Origin: a virus
Length of the DNA stretch: 49,049 nt
IMG/VR virus record: IMGVR_UViG_3300024346_000110
Coordinates: 1 to 49,049 of that record
Reading direction: 5' to 3' (one strand)
A program made the translations under genes and the position numbers. Below the pieces are notes generated by a model that saw only the letters and a program-made list of their open reading frames with translations, ran no database searches and had not been told where the DNA came from. Positions 13,995 to 24,639 of this stretch are shown here, one piece after another (within the stretch, counting starts at the first letter, position 1; every line of letters starts with the position of its first letter).

Positions 13995-15904
13995 GTTTCA
14001 TCTGTTACTCCTACAATTATACCATTCACAATGTGTAATATGTTACCACCAACATTAACATCCTTGGTTATACCATTCACAATGTCTCCGGCTGTGTTCT
14101 TTGTCGCGTATGAACTAGCATTCATTACACCATCAACCATAAAGGTACCAATCGCAGCTAGATTATCGCCTCTCACCCAAAAAGTGTCTCTTAAATCTAT
14201 ACCACCAGACAATAACCTGGCGGTTGTGTCCAAGTCACCCGTCATTGTGTCACCGGTGACGTTAATATATGTATCATCAAGTTGTTCGATGGTTTGCTTC
14301 TCTGCAACTGTCATCCACTTGTTGTCATTATCAACATCAGATATGTTGTCTGACACTAACTCAACGTGTCCAGACTGATCATTCACACTCGTCACGTATG
14401 CATCCGGCTTGGCAAGCTTGCTGTAACCAGAATATGCTTTTGTTGATGAGTTGTATGTACCTGCAGGTGTATCAGTTTTAGCAATTAAATTGTCGTATGT
14501 ACTTGTCACTATAACAATGTCTCCACGCTGTATACCTTCAGCTGGGTTCAGGGTCGCGACTTCTTCTGGATTTTGTACTGTGTATGTTTGTGTGATACTC
14601 AGCTCCGGAATTTGGCCTTCCATCAACACACCGTTACTATCCAGCACAGCCCAATTGGAACTAACAGCTTTGACATGTGTGTATGTGTCTTCCCAATTAC
14701 CACTGTTACTCACCAGGGCTGACGTTATGTCTGACACGTCTGTCACATACCCAGCTGCACCATGATCACCCCAGTTGTGTGCCGCGGTCCAATTGTCAAT
14801 GTTTGTTTGTGTTATGTTGTTAGCAACATGGGCTGTAAAAATTGGATCTGTCTCGATTGTTAAATATCCTGCTGCACCATGATCACCCCAGCTGTGTGCT
14901 GTGGTCCAATTGTCAATGTTTGTTTGTGTTATGTTGTTAGCAACATGGGCTGTAAAAATTGGATCTGTCTCGTTGTAGTTGGTTATATATCCAGCTTGTG
15001 AATGGTCACCCCAGCTGTGTGCCGTGGCCCAACTTCCACTGTTGTTCTCTACTACTGTCTCAATATCTGTAAAATCATCTCTCAACCGATTGAACTCAAT
15101 ATCATTCAATAATGAACTGAACATCAACCCACCTCCTCCTGGTTTGATTGTCACATACTCTCCTGGATTACCACTATCATAACTAACTGGTGTGTCATGT
15201 AGCTCAACAAACGTGTCAACATGTTGACCCTCTCCATGTAAATCTCTAGCCGCATACCAAGTGTTGTCCGCAGTGTTATACTTCAACACGTCATTGTTTT
15301 CAACTGATGTTATGTCAACATCCAACAGATCAGTCAATTTGTTTGTGTCTGTGTTTGTATCGATATCAATTATCCAATCTGCACTGTTGGTGTTAACCGT
15401 GGATCGTACGTCGGACAACTCGGTCAATATTGTGTCAACATTGGTTTGATTGGCCCATTCCGCACTATTTGTATCAACAGTGGTGCGTACATCAGACAAC
15501 TCGGTCAATATTGTGTCAACATTGGTATGGTTGGCCCATTCAGCGCTGTTCGTTGCCACCACAGATGTTGTCGCATTCCATGTTGAACTGACGTTTTCTA
15601 TCAATGTCACCCGGTCAGAGACACCTTGTATCTCATCACTCTCCTCCCAGGTTGAACGTAGAGTGTTGACATCATTATAAACACTGTCTAGCTTGGCTCC
15701 GTCAGCGGATATATCACGTCCGTTGATAGTTGTATCTGTAGTTACTACACCTTGTACACTCAACATACCAGTTATGGTTGTGTCTGTTATGTGTCGAGTG
15801 TTGTGACAACTGTCAATCAATCGTGCGAAATCATCACCAGTGGGACGATCTCCATCTTCAAATCGACCTTTTAAATATTCTAAATTTTTATGTTCTGTTG
15901 TCAT
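13991..15904 (-). CDS. Tail-fibre-like structural protein (637 aa)
   Basis: The N-terminus (LKGRFEDGDRPTGDDFARLIDS) is of the type seen in phage fibre genes that attach to the virion. Residues about 50-230 hold repeats such as TNSAEWANQTNVDTILTELSD. Residues about 290-400 hold three copies of WGDHxxAGY(I/L)T, a motif common in trimeric fibre shafts. The C-terminus ends GNILHIVNGIIVGVTDET, like the final strands of other fibre proteins in this window. The whole is low in Cys and rich in Thr, Asn, Asp and Val, as expected for beta-structured fibres. It has a late octamer 6 bases upstream and overlaps the gp13 gene. The receptor is unknown. Confidence 0.8.
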   Translation of the reverse strand: MTTEHKNLEYLKGRFEDGDRPTGDDFARLIDSCHNTRHITDTTITGMLSVQGVVTTDTTINGRDISADGAKLDSVYNDVNTLRSTWEESDEIQGVSDRVTLIENVSSTWNATTSVVATNSAEWANHTNVDTILTELSDVRTTVDTNSAEWANQTNVDTILTELSDVRSTVNTNSADWIIDIDTNTDTNKLTDLLDVDITSVENNDVLKYNTADNTWYAARDLHGEGQHVDTFVELHDTPVSYDSGNPGEYVTIKPGGGGLMFSSLLNDIEFNRLRDDFTDIETVVENNSGSWATAHSWGDHSQAGYITNYNETDPIFTAHVANNITQTNIDNWTTAHSWGDHGAAGYLTIETDPIFTAHVANNITQTNIDNWTAAHNWGDHGAAGYVTDVSDITSALVSNSGNWEDTYTHVKAVSSNWAVLDSNGVLMEGQIPELSITQTYTVQNPEEVATLNPAEGIQRGDIVIVTSTYDNLIAKTDTPAGTYNSSTKAYSGYSKLAKPDAYVTSVNDQSGHVELVSDNISDVDNDNKWMTVAEKQTIEQLDDTYINVTGDTMTGDLDTTARLLSGGIDLRDTFWVRGDNLAAIGTFMVDGVMNASSYATKNTAGDIVNGITKDVNVGGNILHIVNGIIVGVTDET

Positions 15905-15910
15905 CGTAAA

Positions 15911-15918
15911 TATTTATG
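15911..15918 (-). promoter_or_regulatory. Late promoter octamer (CATAAATA)
   Basis: CATAAATA on the minus strand, with only 6 bases (TTTACG) before ATG 15904. It leaves no space for a ribosome site. Confidence 0.6.
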
Positions 15919-15919
15919 C

Positions 15920-18900
15920 TTACAACAAGCCAGGTATCACGCTTGTGTTGTTTTTGATTGCTTGTACGTCTGATTTGACCACACTCATGTCAGTCGCACT
16001 AGCCACTTGATTACCAATCGCGGCTTCCACCTGTGGTGCGATATATTGTAACAGAAAACCTGTGTCGTGTGTGAAGCTACCGGAGCCGGCGCCCGTACCA
16101 CTACTCGTGTCAATCACACTGGTGTTATCATCTCTGTACAATCTCCCTCCTTTGAGTATGGTGTCTGTGTCTGTCGTGTTTTGAATTTTAATATTCACCA
16201 CACCGGTGTTGATACGATAGTTCATCGAATCCACTGGTGTTATCGCTCCGAAGAAATTTTGTATACCCTGTGTAGTTGTGACAATATATGCATAGAACGC
16301 GTAAATCTCTTGCACAGTCACTACACCATCTGTTTCGGTTGAATCAATTTGTAAGTTTGTATAATCTGCAGTAAAATCTTCCGTGATCGCAGTTCCGCTT
16401 CCATCAATACCATTACTATTGTATATAGTATCTGCCTGCTGATTCACTTTGAAACTTATACCTGAGGATTGTGCCACACCAAACGCTTCATACGGTAGCA
16501 TCGCTTGAGCGCCTGATTGACACGTAACACGCAATCTAATCTCATCGCCTGGTTCTGCTTTCGAGTTCTCGTATGTACCGGTGGATGTCAACGTTCCGGA
16601 TGTACCTCCCACAACAAAGTTAGCAATCTCTGTTTCACTACCAGCTTCAACATTGTACAATTGTACTGTGCTACCCGCTTCAATGTTTGTCAATGTGTAT
16701 GGTAACACACTAACATCACCATATGTACCGACAATCTGAGCTCCACTTTGCAGTGTGATCGAGCCACCGGTTGTGGTTATGTTTCCGGTGTACGTTTCCG
16801 CTTTGACTGTAATTGTACCTTCGAGTGTTACACCAACAAGTTCTATCTCTTGTACTGCTAGCATAGTCTGACTTGTGTCAACACGTGTGGGAAAAATTAT
16901 TTTGTAACTAGTGTATCTTTCTGTGTTTTTGAAATAAAATGTATTTGTCTGTTTTCTGGCTGTGAACCTCTTTATATCGGCACTGCTTATCAATGTCCAG
17001 TTGCTCGCGTCGTTTGACCCGTACAGCTCGTAACTAGCAGGATCTCTTGTTTGTATATCTGCACTAGTTATTTTGAGACTTGTTACCAACGAGCTGTCGA
17101 ATCCTGTTATTTGAACACCACTGTTGCTACCAGGATCAGATACCAACCACTTATCAATATTGGTCTCGATGCTGTCATCTATTATTTTACTAGCAGGGTG
17201 GGAGCTATTTGGTGTACCGTCTCCAACAGCTGTCACAGTCAATCCAGTCGCGCCTGTCAGATCGCTCGTTGTGTTCTTTTGGTATGTGAACACGGAGGCT
17301 TGTGAATCGTTTGTTACAACAACATTTTTATATCCAGCTGCGATCGTGTTTCCGCTGATATCAACAATTGTATCCAACTCTCCAGCGTAATTGTCATATA
17401 GATGTGATTTAGCTCGATCATAAAATTTACCCGGGGAATCAATCTCTGTATAAGCATCCACAGACGCTTTGCTTGTTTGCGTTAACGAGCGATCCGAAAA
17501 CATCAACCAATCGACCTCTAACTCTCCGATGCCTTTGAGCATCTGTGTGTTGGATGCGAGCATATGATTATATGAACAAAAGCAAAATGTAAAATCATCT
17601 GAATTAGTATTGGAGCTTGATCTTCTGTCCACCTTGTAGAATCTACTAAATCTATCAGTATCCCAATCGCTGTATTCTACCTTGGTGAGATCAGAACTAC
17701 TCACTCTCCATTGACCGTTCTGCAGATATATTCCATATGCAGTTGCACCATCCGCGTCTTGAGCCACATACTCTTTGATCTGTACACCTGTAACAACTTC
17801 AAACGTCGCGATGTGTCCGGTGGAATCTGCCGTTTTTTGATAAATCTCCGGGGTGGTGTAATCATACACCCTGTCACCATTTGAGTTGGTGACTCCTCGT
17901 GTGATTTGCGAATCGGAGGATGAAGAGAATCCAGCACCACCGGTGGAGTCAGCAGCCAGGAATATCGCATGTTTAGCAAAAGATGATGGTGTGTCCATGC
18001 TGTACAATTTGACACTGTCAATTGCTTGTCGATTCACATCGATGAAGTTGTACGAAACTTCCTTCTTGGTGACCAGCACACCACGCTGACCGTTTGACCC
18101 TCTCGTGTTACGCCACATGTGCCGGACACTCGAACCAGTACCAGAGTTGACCACCTCCCATTCCCGGAAATTTTCAGATTTTTGACCGTCAGTACCTACA
18201 TCGTAATCACCTATATTGCTTGATGTGTCAAAATCACGGAGTGTGTGGTAACCGATAGCGCCTTGGTTGATAACTTCACCTATGGATCCACTGGTTATAT
18301 TGAATTTTGCAGTGAAGCTAGGTAACAACACAGTATAGTCGGCAAGTTTACCATCAAATGAACTACTAGCTGTTCCGAAATTGTTTCTCCATTCTAGTCC
18401 ATTTGTTGTACCTTTCCATGCAGTACCAACAACATCTAAATCACAGTTCATGTTCATTGGTCGAGAGAGATTGATCACTCCGCCTCTTCCGATAAAATGC
18501 GCGTTTCCACCTCCGGCAGCAATGGCAGAATCACCCGGGTGCCAGTTGGACACTCTGTCACCCACGAAAAACAAACCGGTGCCTGTCGAGTTGGTGGATG
18601 TACCGGCGAATGTGTTGGTTCTTGTCACACCATAGTAGTAATTAGCTGGATCGCTCGCATTTCCGGCAATGGAAAAAGCAGACCTAAGCTGATTGTTTGG
18701 TGGATTGCTATAGCTCGGTGATTCAACCGTGCCGGTGTTTTGCATATTTTTATTGGTGTGGTGTAAGATCAAGACTTCTTTATCTGGATCATGATACAAC
18801 GTGCCACTGATCAATATCCGGATGTCCTCATCAATCTCATAAACATCAATATGGTCTTTGTTTATATAATGCGTCACACCTGTCATTCCAATCAATCCAC

Positions 18901-18991
18901 TAAGGTCGTTCTCAGTGGTTTTACTGACAAGCTCCAGGGTATTTCTGTTGAGATATTGTGTGTCAGTGCTATTTATATATGACCAGCTCAT
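15920..18991 (-). CDS. Large virion structural protein with a discoidin-like domain (1023 aa)
   Basis: The N-terminal 600 residues are an unusual beta-rich region with no recognised family (for example NAHFIGRGGVINLSRPMNMN, VLVTKKEVSYNFIDVNRQAI). Residues about 590-715 look like an F5/8 type C (discoidin) carbohydrate-binding domain: HPASKIIDDSIETN, then YELYGSNDASNWTLI, YTSYKIIFP and VQEIELVG. Residues about 740-1023 repeat the neighbouring 275 aa protein in sequence: RLRVTCQSGAQAMLP, FFGAITPVDSMNYRIN, GFLLQYIAPQVEAAIG, ATDMSVVKSDVQAIK. It starts in an ATGA overlap with that paralogue. It is probably a tail or fibre component that binds surface glycans, which is inferred. Confidence 0.75.
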   Translation of the reverse strand: MSWSYINSTDTQYLNRNTLELVSKTTENDLSGLIGMTGVTHYINKDHIDVYEIDEDIRILISGTLYHDPDKEVLILHHTNKNMQNTGTVESPSYSNPPNNQLRSAFSIAGNASDPANYYYGVTRTNTFAGTSTNSTGTGLFFVGDRVSNWHPGDSAIAAGGGNAHFIGRGGVINLSRPMNMNCDLDVVGTAWKGTTNGLEWRNNFGTASSSFDGKLADYTVLLPSFTAKFNITSGSIGEVINQGAIGYHTLRDFDTSSNIGDYDVGTDGQKSENFREWEVVNSGTGSSVRHMWRNTRGSNGQRGVLVTKKEVSYNFIDVNRQAIDSVKLYSMDTPSSFAKHAIFLAADSTGGAGFSSSSDSQITRGVTNSNGDRVYDYTTPEIYQKTADSTGHIATFEVVTGVQIKEYVAQDADGATAYGIYLQNGQWRVSSSDLTKVEYSDWDTDRFSRFYKVDRRSSSNTNSDDFTFCFCSYNHMLASNTQMLKGIGELEVDWLMFSDRSLTQTSKASVDAYTEIDSPGKFYDRAKSHLYDNYAGELDTIVDISGNTIAAGYKNVVVTNDSQASVFTYQKNTTSDLTGATGLTVTAVGDGTPNSSHPASKIIDDSIETNIDKWLVSDPGSNSGVQITGFDSSLVTSLKITSADIQTRDPASYELYGSNDASNWTLISSADIKRFTARKQTNTFYFKNTERYTSYKIIFPTRVDTSQTMLAVQEIELVGVTLEGTITVKAETYTGNITTTGGSITLQSGAQIVGTYGDVSVLPYTLTNIEAGSTVQLYNVEAGSETEIANFVVGGTSGTLTSTGTYENSKAEPGDEIRLRVTCQSGAQAMLPYEAFGVAQSSGISFKVNQQADTIYNSNGIDGSGTAITEDFTADYTNLQIDSTETDGVVTVQEIYAFYAYIVTTTQGIQNFFGAITPVDSMNYRINTGVVNIKIQNTTDTDTILKGGRLYRDDNTSVIDTSSGTGAGSGSFTHDTGFLLQYIAPQVEAAIGNQVASATDMSVVKSDVQAIKNNTSVIPGLL

Positions 18992-19815
18992 GATGTGTAA
19001 ATTGCTGTTATAAGGTTTAAATTAGGGTCTGATTTGATCGCTGCCACATCTGCTTTGACTGTAGACATGTCGGTGGCACTAGCCACTATATCACCAAGAG
19101 CAGTCTCCACTTGTGGTTGTATGAACTGCAACAAAAATCCTGTGTCATGTGTGATGGTTCCGTAATTTTGGGTACTATCTGTGTACACGACGGTTGTTTC
19201 GTTCGAACGAAACAATCTACCACCCATCAGATTGATATCATTTGTACCGGTGTTTTGTATTTTGAGATCCACATGATCAACATTGATACGAAAATTGAGA
19301 CCATCGACAGGTGTGATGGCGTTATAAAATGTTGTGATACCAGTTGCTTCGGTTTGTAAATATGCAAAGTAGCTGTATATTTGTTGTACAGTTACTTGAT
19401 ACGGTGGTACAGAGTCAGATAATGTTATCAATATATTTGTACCATCAGGTGTCATGGTCAGACCTGATGTGGTGTCCCCTCCATTTGATGAATCGAATAT
19501 ACTACCATCTATGCCAATACCATCATACACTGTGTCGCTCTGCTGTGATTGTGGAAACGTTAATCCTGCACTATTTATCGTGCCTATCACTTCAAGTGGC
19601 AACAACGCGGTTGCTCCGGCTTGGCATGTGACTCTCATGCGTATCGTGTCACCATTATCTACATCATTACTGTCTAGATCAACCGTGGTGCTGAATGTGG
19701 TACTCGTTAGGTCTGGTTGTTGGTTGTACAATTCAACGCTCTTGGTTATATTGTATAATTGTATACGCGATCCGTTTTCTATTCCCGGTGCTGTGATGTT
19801 TACGTTTGTTGCCAT
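18988..19815 (-). CDS. Structural protein paralogous to the C-terminus of the 1023 aa protein
   Basis: A 275-residue protein from ATG 19815 (a GTG at 19842 is possible; an AGGA ribosome site favours 19815). Almost every segment matches the last 280 residues of the next gene: GSRIQLYN/GSTVQLYN, MRVTCQAGATALLPLE/LRVTCQSGAQAMLPYE, TTFYNAITPVDGLNFRIN/QNFFGAITPVDSMNYRIN, DTGFLLQFIQPQVETALG/DTGFLLQYIAPQVEAAIG, ATDMSTVKADVAAIK/ATDMSVVKSDVQAIK. This indicates a tandem duplication, one copy alone and the other fused to a large N-terminal region. The module may be an oligomerisation or attachment domain. The last 30 residues look helical. Function is unknown beyond a likely virion role. Confidence 0.75.
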   Translation of the reverse strand: MATNVNITAPGIENGSRIQLYNITKSVELYNQQPDLTSTTFSTTVDLDSNDVDNGDTIRMRVTCQAGATALLPLEVIGTINSAGLTFPQSQQSDTVYDGIGIDGSIFDSSNGGDTTSGLTMTPDGTNILITLSDSVPPYQVTVQQIYSYFAYLQTEATGITTFYNAITPVDGLNFRINVDHVDLKIQNTGTNDINLMGGRLFRSNETTVVYTDSTQNYGTITHDTGFLLQFIQPQVETALGDIVASATDMSTVKADVAAIKSDPNLNLITAIYTS

Positions 19816-19902
19816 CAGTTGTAGGTCCTGGTTGTAGAACACAACACTCTAGTGAAGGAGCGTGTTGAATTTATTGTCAATACAGTGTTCATATGAGATT
19901 GT

Positions 19903-22080
19903 TTATACAACAGGAGGGTAAGATTTCCATGGGTGGTCTGCAGGTAGTTTGGATGCTACACCCCATTTGTGAGCGAGATATCCTTCCGCTTTTTGTCGAT
20001 CAGATGTGGATGTGGAGTTGATCACAATAAATTCACCTATTTTTCCATCAAGAGACGTGTTTGTGTTGCTGAGTAAGGTTCCGATTTGATTGAATGTTGA
20101 AAGTAAATTTCCACCGGTGAGTTTGCTCTGCTCACTGTCTTCAAAAGTACCGTTGATCGAGAATCTGAGAGTACTACCAAGAGTGTAACAAATGACTTCA
20201 ATTGTGTCACCTGCAACAGTCCCGGTGGATTTGGTGTTGTTAGTGTACAGTGGAGAACTTGAAGCGTATCCAATCACATCGTTTCCATCGGTTGTAGTCA
20301 TTCTTATTTGAACGTTGTCCGTATTGCTTGCGAAGAGTTGCTGATTTCTACCCAAACCCGCTGCATCCAATTGGAAAGCAAGCAACAGCATCTTATCCTC
20401 CATGTCAATGTCATTGATTGTAGCCACTTTATCCGTAGAGAAATCTATTGCTGGATTACCACTCATTCCACTAGCCGTGTAAGCTGGTTTAACTGCCGCA
20501 TTACTTTGAACGACATGATTGTCATTTCCACTCTTGTCCTGCCATTCACTAACCAAATTGGAACCGTCTTTAGTTATGGTGTCTGAGTCAGCAGCATCCA
20601 ACCACAACACTGATGAGCTGTTTGTTGGAATCCATTGTGCCGGTTCGCTGTATGCTCTGGTTACTGTCGCGACCTTGCCATCAACATCATACGCAAGATT
20701 TTTTGTCAATTGTTGCCGGATGGTACCACCTTGTATGTCACGTGTGATTACACTGGTCAATTGACTGTTAACATTGTATGTTAACGTGCGCTCGAACAGA
20801 GTAGTGGTCTTTGAATTATTCACCCACACATTCACCCCAGTCAGTTGTGCAGTGGTTGAATAGCTCATCTCACTGTAAAAATTCACGTTTGCGTAATTGT
20901 ACATGTCATCCAATGCAGCGCGATCCTTTTTATTCTGCCATTTTTGTGTGACACCGTTCACATACACCAATGCATCACCTGCTAGTGGTGTGCTTATGTC
21001 AGTGTCGGTGGCATCGACGATTGAAGATATACCCTCACCTGTGTATGCTGATAATGAAATTGAATTTTGTGACCCTTCCTCGTCTGTATATGTTAATGTG
21101 TCAGTATCACCAGCCAATGTGAGTGTAGTGTTTGTCTCGCTTGTTAAGTATCCCGCACCACTATGGTCCCAGCTAGCACTGCTTGAACTAACTGTTGTGT
21201 ATGTGCTGTCCCAGTCGGATATTTTTTGTGTGGTTACATTGCTAGCCGCATGTGCACTGAATATTGGATCTGTCTCTGTGTAACTCGTTAAGTATCCCGC
21301 ACTACTGTGGTCCCAGCTAGCACTGCTTGAACTAACTGTTGTGTATGTGCTGTCCCAGTTGGATATTTTGGTGTTGTCTGGTGTCCATTTGGTACCTATT
21401 GCTGTTGTTACAGTGGTTGAAAAATTTGCATCATCACCAAGCGCGGCAGCTAATTCGTTCAAGGTATCTAGTGCTGCAGGTGCACTGTCAACAAGACTAG
21501 AAACTTTATAGTCAACATACGCACTGGTAGCATAATTTTGTGTGCTGTGATCATCCCATCCATATGCTGTGTTCCAATCACCACTAGTTGCCAACACATA
21601 AGCATAAACACTATCCCACGTAGCACTTGTACCTACAACGCTCGCGTATGTGCTGTCCCAGTTGGATATTTTGGTGTTGTCTTTTGTCCATTTGGTGTCT
21701 ATTGCTGTTGTTACAGTGGTTGAAAAATTTGCATCATCACCAAGTGCAGCCGCCAGTTCATTTAGTGTGTCGAGTGCAGCAGGTGCACCGTCAACAAGAT
21801 TAGAAACTTTATAGTCAACATACGCACTGGTGGCGTAGTTTTGTGTGCTATGGTCATCCCATCCGTACGCTGTGTTCCAATTACCACTGTTTGCCGCGAG
21901 CAGTGTTTCAATATCAGATAAATCAAACAGATCTCTTAAGTCGCTACCTCCGCTCAATATAGTACCGGTGGTGCAAGTGATGTCACTACCGCTAAGTGCA
22001 CCATTCACGTCAAGCACTAAGTGCTTGTTCGAGCCTACGGTCATGCCGTTTCTCACATTAAATTCTATATCTGCTGCCAT
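19903..22080 (-). CDS. Tail-fibre protein with LamG-like C-terminal domain (725 aa)
   Basis: An N-terminal attachment-type module (IEFNVRNGMTVGSNKHLVLD, then LSGGSDLRDLFDL) is shared with the two genes upstream. The shaft holds two near-identical copies of a block of about 100 residues (AYGWDDHSTQNYATSAYVDY, LDTLNELAAALGDDANFSTT). WDHSSAGYLTSYTETDP repeats follow. The C-terminal approximately 240 residues form a LamG/concanavalin-like domain: LWLDAADSDTITKDG, SEWQDKSGNDNHV, then GEFIVIN and EGYLAHKWGVASKLPADHPW. The same domain ends the 4086 aa protein, so both may display a glycan-binding tip. A GATAAGTA box and AGGGGA-type ribosome site lie upstream. Confidence 0.85.
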   Translation of the reverse strand: MAADIEFNVRNGMTVGSNKHLVLDVNGALSGSDITCTTGTILSGGSDLRDLFDLSDIETLLAANSGNWNTAYGWDDHSTQNYATSAYVDYKVSNLVDGAPAALDTLNELAAALGDDANFSTTVTTAIDTKWTKDNTKISNWDSTYASVVGTSATWDSVYAYVLATSGDWNTAYGWDDHSTQNYATSAYVDYKVSSLVDSAPAALDTLNELAAALGDDANFSTTVTTAIGTKWTPDNTKISNWDSTYTTVSSSSASWDHSSAGYLTSYTETDPIFSAHAASNVTTQKISDWDSTYTTVSSSSASWDHSGAGYLTSETNTTLTLAGDTDTLTYTDEEGSQNSISLSAYTGEGISSIVDATDTDISTPLAGDALVYVNGVTQKWQNKKDRAALDDMYNYANVNFYSEMSYSTTAQLTGVNVWVNNSKTTTLFERTLTYNVNSQLTSVITRDIQGGTIRQQLTKNLAYDVDGKVATVTRAYSEPAQWIPTNSSSVLWLDAADSDTITKDGSNLVSEWQDKSGNDNHVVQSNAAVKPAYTASGMSGNPAIDFSTDKVATINDIDMEDKMLLLAFQLDAAGLGRNQQLFASNTDNVQIRMTTTDGNDVIGYASSSPLYTNNTKSTGTVAGDTIEVICYTLGSTLRFSINGTFEDSEQSKLTGGNLLSTFNQIGTLLSNTNTSLDGKIGEFIVINSTSTSDRQKAEGYLAHKWGVASKLPADHPWKSYPPVV

Positions 22081-22108
22081 AATTTAGGTTCCCTATCCCC
22101 TACATATA

Positions 22109-22116
22109 TACTTATC
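22109..22116 (-). promoter_or_regulatory. Variant late octamer (GATAAGTA)
   Basis: GATAAGTA on the minus strand, 28 bases before ATG 22080. It carries the same A-to-G change as the box before the 640 aa gene. The leader has AGGGGA and AGGGAA, possible ribosome sites. Confidence 0.4.
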
Positions 22117-22151
22117 ATTAAAATTATTTTTTTCCAACAGTTTCATTACAA

Positions 22152-24583
22152 TTATATAACTTTCATTGCGGTTCCGGTTATCATTATTTTGGTGTACTGT
22201 TTGACATTAATTTTCAGCAAATAATACCCATTAGAGATCACACAATCAACATTATTGATCGGATCAATACCAGTTGTAGCATTACCGTATACAGTACCTC
22301 CTATATTCACACCATCACACACATACTCAGCATTTATGGTTGATGTGCCGGTTGCATTTGTCGTGAGTATATAAAATTTTACAGATTGATAATCCGTTGT
22401 GAATGTTTGTTGTAATTTGTCGTTTGATGTATTTTGTAGATTTTCCTTTCTCCAGATGTTATCAACTTTATAAATTTGCTCTGTATTGCTGATAATCTTA
22501 CGTTGTGTATGTTCACCGCTGATAGTTAAATCAACTGCTACAATATTACCACTTGCATTTATATCTCTAGTGTATATGGTTCTCCATCTCCGGCTCAAGC
22601 TACCCAAATCATATGTATTTGTCGGGTATGGTAATATATCTGAACCAACATCTGCGTGAAATATGATCTCATCTACTTGATCATCTCCGAGATTTATCTG
22701 ACCAGCTTGACCCCCAAACCCGAAGTACGCATGACCATCAACAACAATACTACCCTTAATATACACATCTTGATCAATCATCACATCACTCAACAAATGT
22801 GTATTGCTAGTGACACTCAACTCACCTGTCAATGTTGTATCACCAACAACATTCAGTCCACTCACTGCACTCACACGTCCGGTAAATGTGCCATCACCAC
22901 TAACACTTAAATTATTATCTACAAATATATCATTTGTGGCGCTAACGTCTTGTACGTACAGCTCACGCCACTGTTGTGTGCTTGTACCCAAATCAAACAT
23001 TATATTATTGTCAGGTATTATATTACTATCTATATCAGCTCGAAACACAACGTTATCGGTATTAGTATCACCTACATATATGTTACCGTCGACACCAGCG
23101 CTCAAGTACGCATTGCCATCAACATACAAGTCACCACAGACACTCAGATCGTCGTGTAATGTTGTGAACTCTCTGACATCTAGCGTACCACTCAATGTGG
23201 TGTTACCACTGACTGTTGTGTTACTAGTTACAAATAAATTTGAATGCAACTGTGTGTCGAGATCTACATTTAGTGTATCATACACATATGTTGCATCATC
23301 AACATCTAGTGTACCACTCAACACCGTGTCACCACCAACTGTGGTGTGACCACTCACTATAAAATCCTCACCTATAGTACCGTTTGCGCTAACCAACAGA
23401 TCGTTGTCAACGAATATGTCGTTTGAGGCGCTGATGTCTTGTACAAACAACTCACGCCATTGTTGCGTGCCTGTACCCAAGTCAAATGTTACGTTTCTAT
23501 TAGGTGTCAATCCACTGTCAATATCTGCATGAAACACAACATTGTCAGTGTTTGTGTCACCAACATATATGTTACCATCCACACCGGCACTCAAGTATGC
23601 ATTACCATCAACATACAAATCACCACACACACTAACATCATTATAAAACGTAGCAAACTCCTCAACATCTAATGTACCACTGAGCACCGTGTCGCCACCA
23701 ACTGTTGTATGACCACTCACGTACATATCATCATGTAGTGTTGCGGTCCGTTTGACATCTAACGTATCATTTATGTTTGTAGCGTTATCAACATCCAGTG
23801 TGCCACTGAGCACCGTGTCGCCACCAACTGTTGTATGACCACTCACATGAAAATTAGTACCAATTGTACCATTAGCACTTACATGCAAATCATTGCCAAC
23901 AAAAATATCACTACTTGCACTAATATCATGTACAAATAATTCACGCCACTGCTGTGCGATTGTTCCTAAATCAAATGTTGTGTCATGATTTGGTATAAAG
24001 TTGCTGCTCACACCCGCAACGAACACTATATTATCATCGCTCGTAGCACCCACATATACAACCTTAGGATACACTCCTTCAACAGCTAACCAAACATCAC
24101 CATCCACCCGAAGGTTGCCCATCACGTGTGCATCGTTCTCGACATACATGGCCGCACTCAAATATGTGTGTCCATCAACACTCAAGCTACCTTCTAGGTC
24201 TGTGTTGCTAACAACATTTAACTCTCCAGATATACCTAAACTACCTGTCACAATATCACCAGAAACATTTACATATGTATTCCTGTTATATTCCGTGTCA
24301 ATTGTGGCACTTTCAGTGTTTATCCAGCTATACATGCCGTCCCAACCAGGAGCAGATGAAGCAACTTATCATGTGTGTTGTTCCATGCGTTGGTTGAAAC
24401 AGGTGGTACACCTTGTGTGCTTATTAGATCATATAAATCTACACCGGCACTCAAGTATCTACCTCCAGAATTTAGCGTGAAATAATTCGCGGTTATTCTA
24501 CCATCACTATCCAATACCTGGTGCCTACCAGTACCCACACTCAATCCATTTTTTATATTAAAATTATTATCTTCAACTGTCAT
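22152..24583 (-). CDS. Tail-fibre protein interrupted by a frameshift (about 810 aa)
   Basis: Two frames make one fibre gene. The first (ATG 24583, stop 24320-24322) carries the shared attachment module: DNNFNIKNGLSVGTGRHQVLD and YLSAGVDLYDLIS. The second is open from 24371 to 22152 and carries DGMYSWINTESATIDTEYN, then many repeats of VSGHTTVGGDTVLSGTLDV and QWRELFVQDISASNDIFV, typical of beta-helical fibre shafts, and a unique C-terminus. Joining them near 24364-24367 by adding back one G gives WNNTHDKVASSAPGWDGMYSW, which restores the 14-residue W-to-W period of its paralogues. No slippery heptamer is seen, so a single-base deletion or a sequence error is more likely than programmed frameshifting. 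A start at GTG 24592 is also possible. Confidence 0.75.
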
Positions 24584-24605
24584 TAGGTTCACTGTCCCCT
24601 AATAT

Positions 24606-24613
24606 TATTTAGT
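24606..24613 (-). promoter_or_regulatory. Possible late octamer (ACTAAATA)
   Basis: ACTAAATA on the minus strand, 22 bases upstream of ATG 24583 and just after a strong terminator, where a new promoter is needed. AGGGGA follows as a ribosome site. Confidence 0.4.
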
Positions 24614-24639
24614 CGCGCATACAGCTTAAAACACACACA

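Noticed and set aside
18970-18977. TATAAATA on the minus strand near the start of the 1023 aa gene
   Set aside because: It lies inside the coding sequence, 12 bases after the ATG, encoding Tyr-Ile-Asn, and has no suitable start downstream.
22152-24583. Programmed -1 frameshifting in the fibre gene
   Set aside because: The junction (GATAAGTTG) has no X-XXY-YYZ slippery heptamer and no clear downstream structure, so a deletion or sequence error is simpler.
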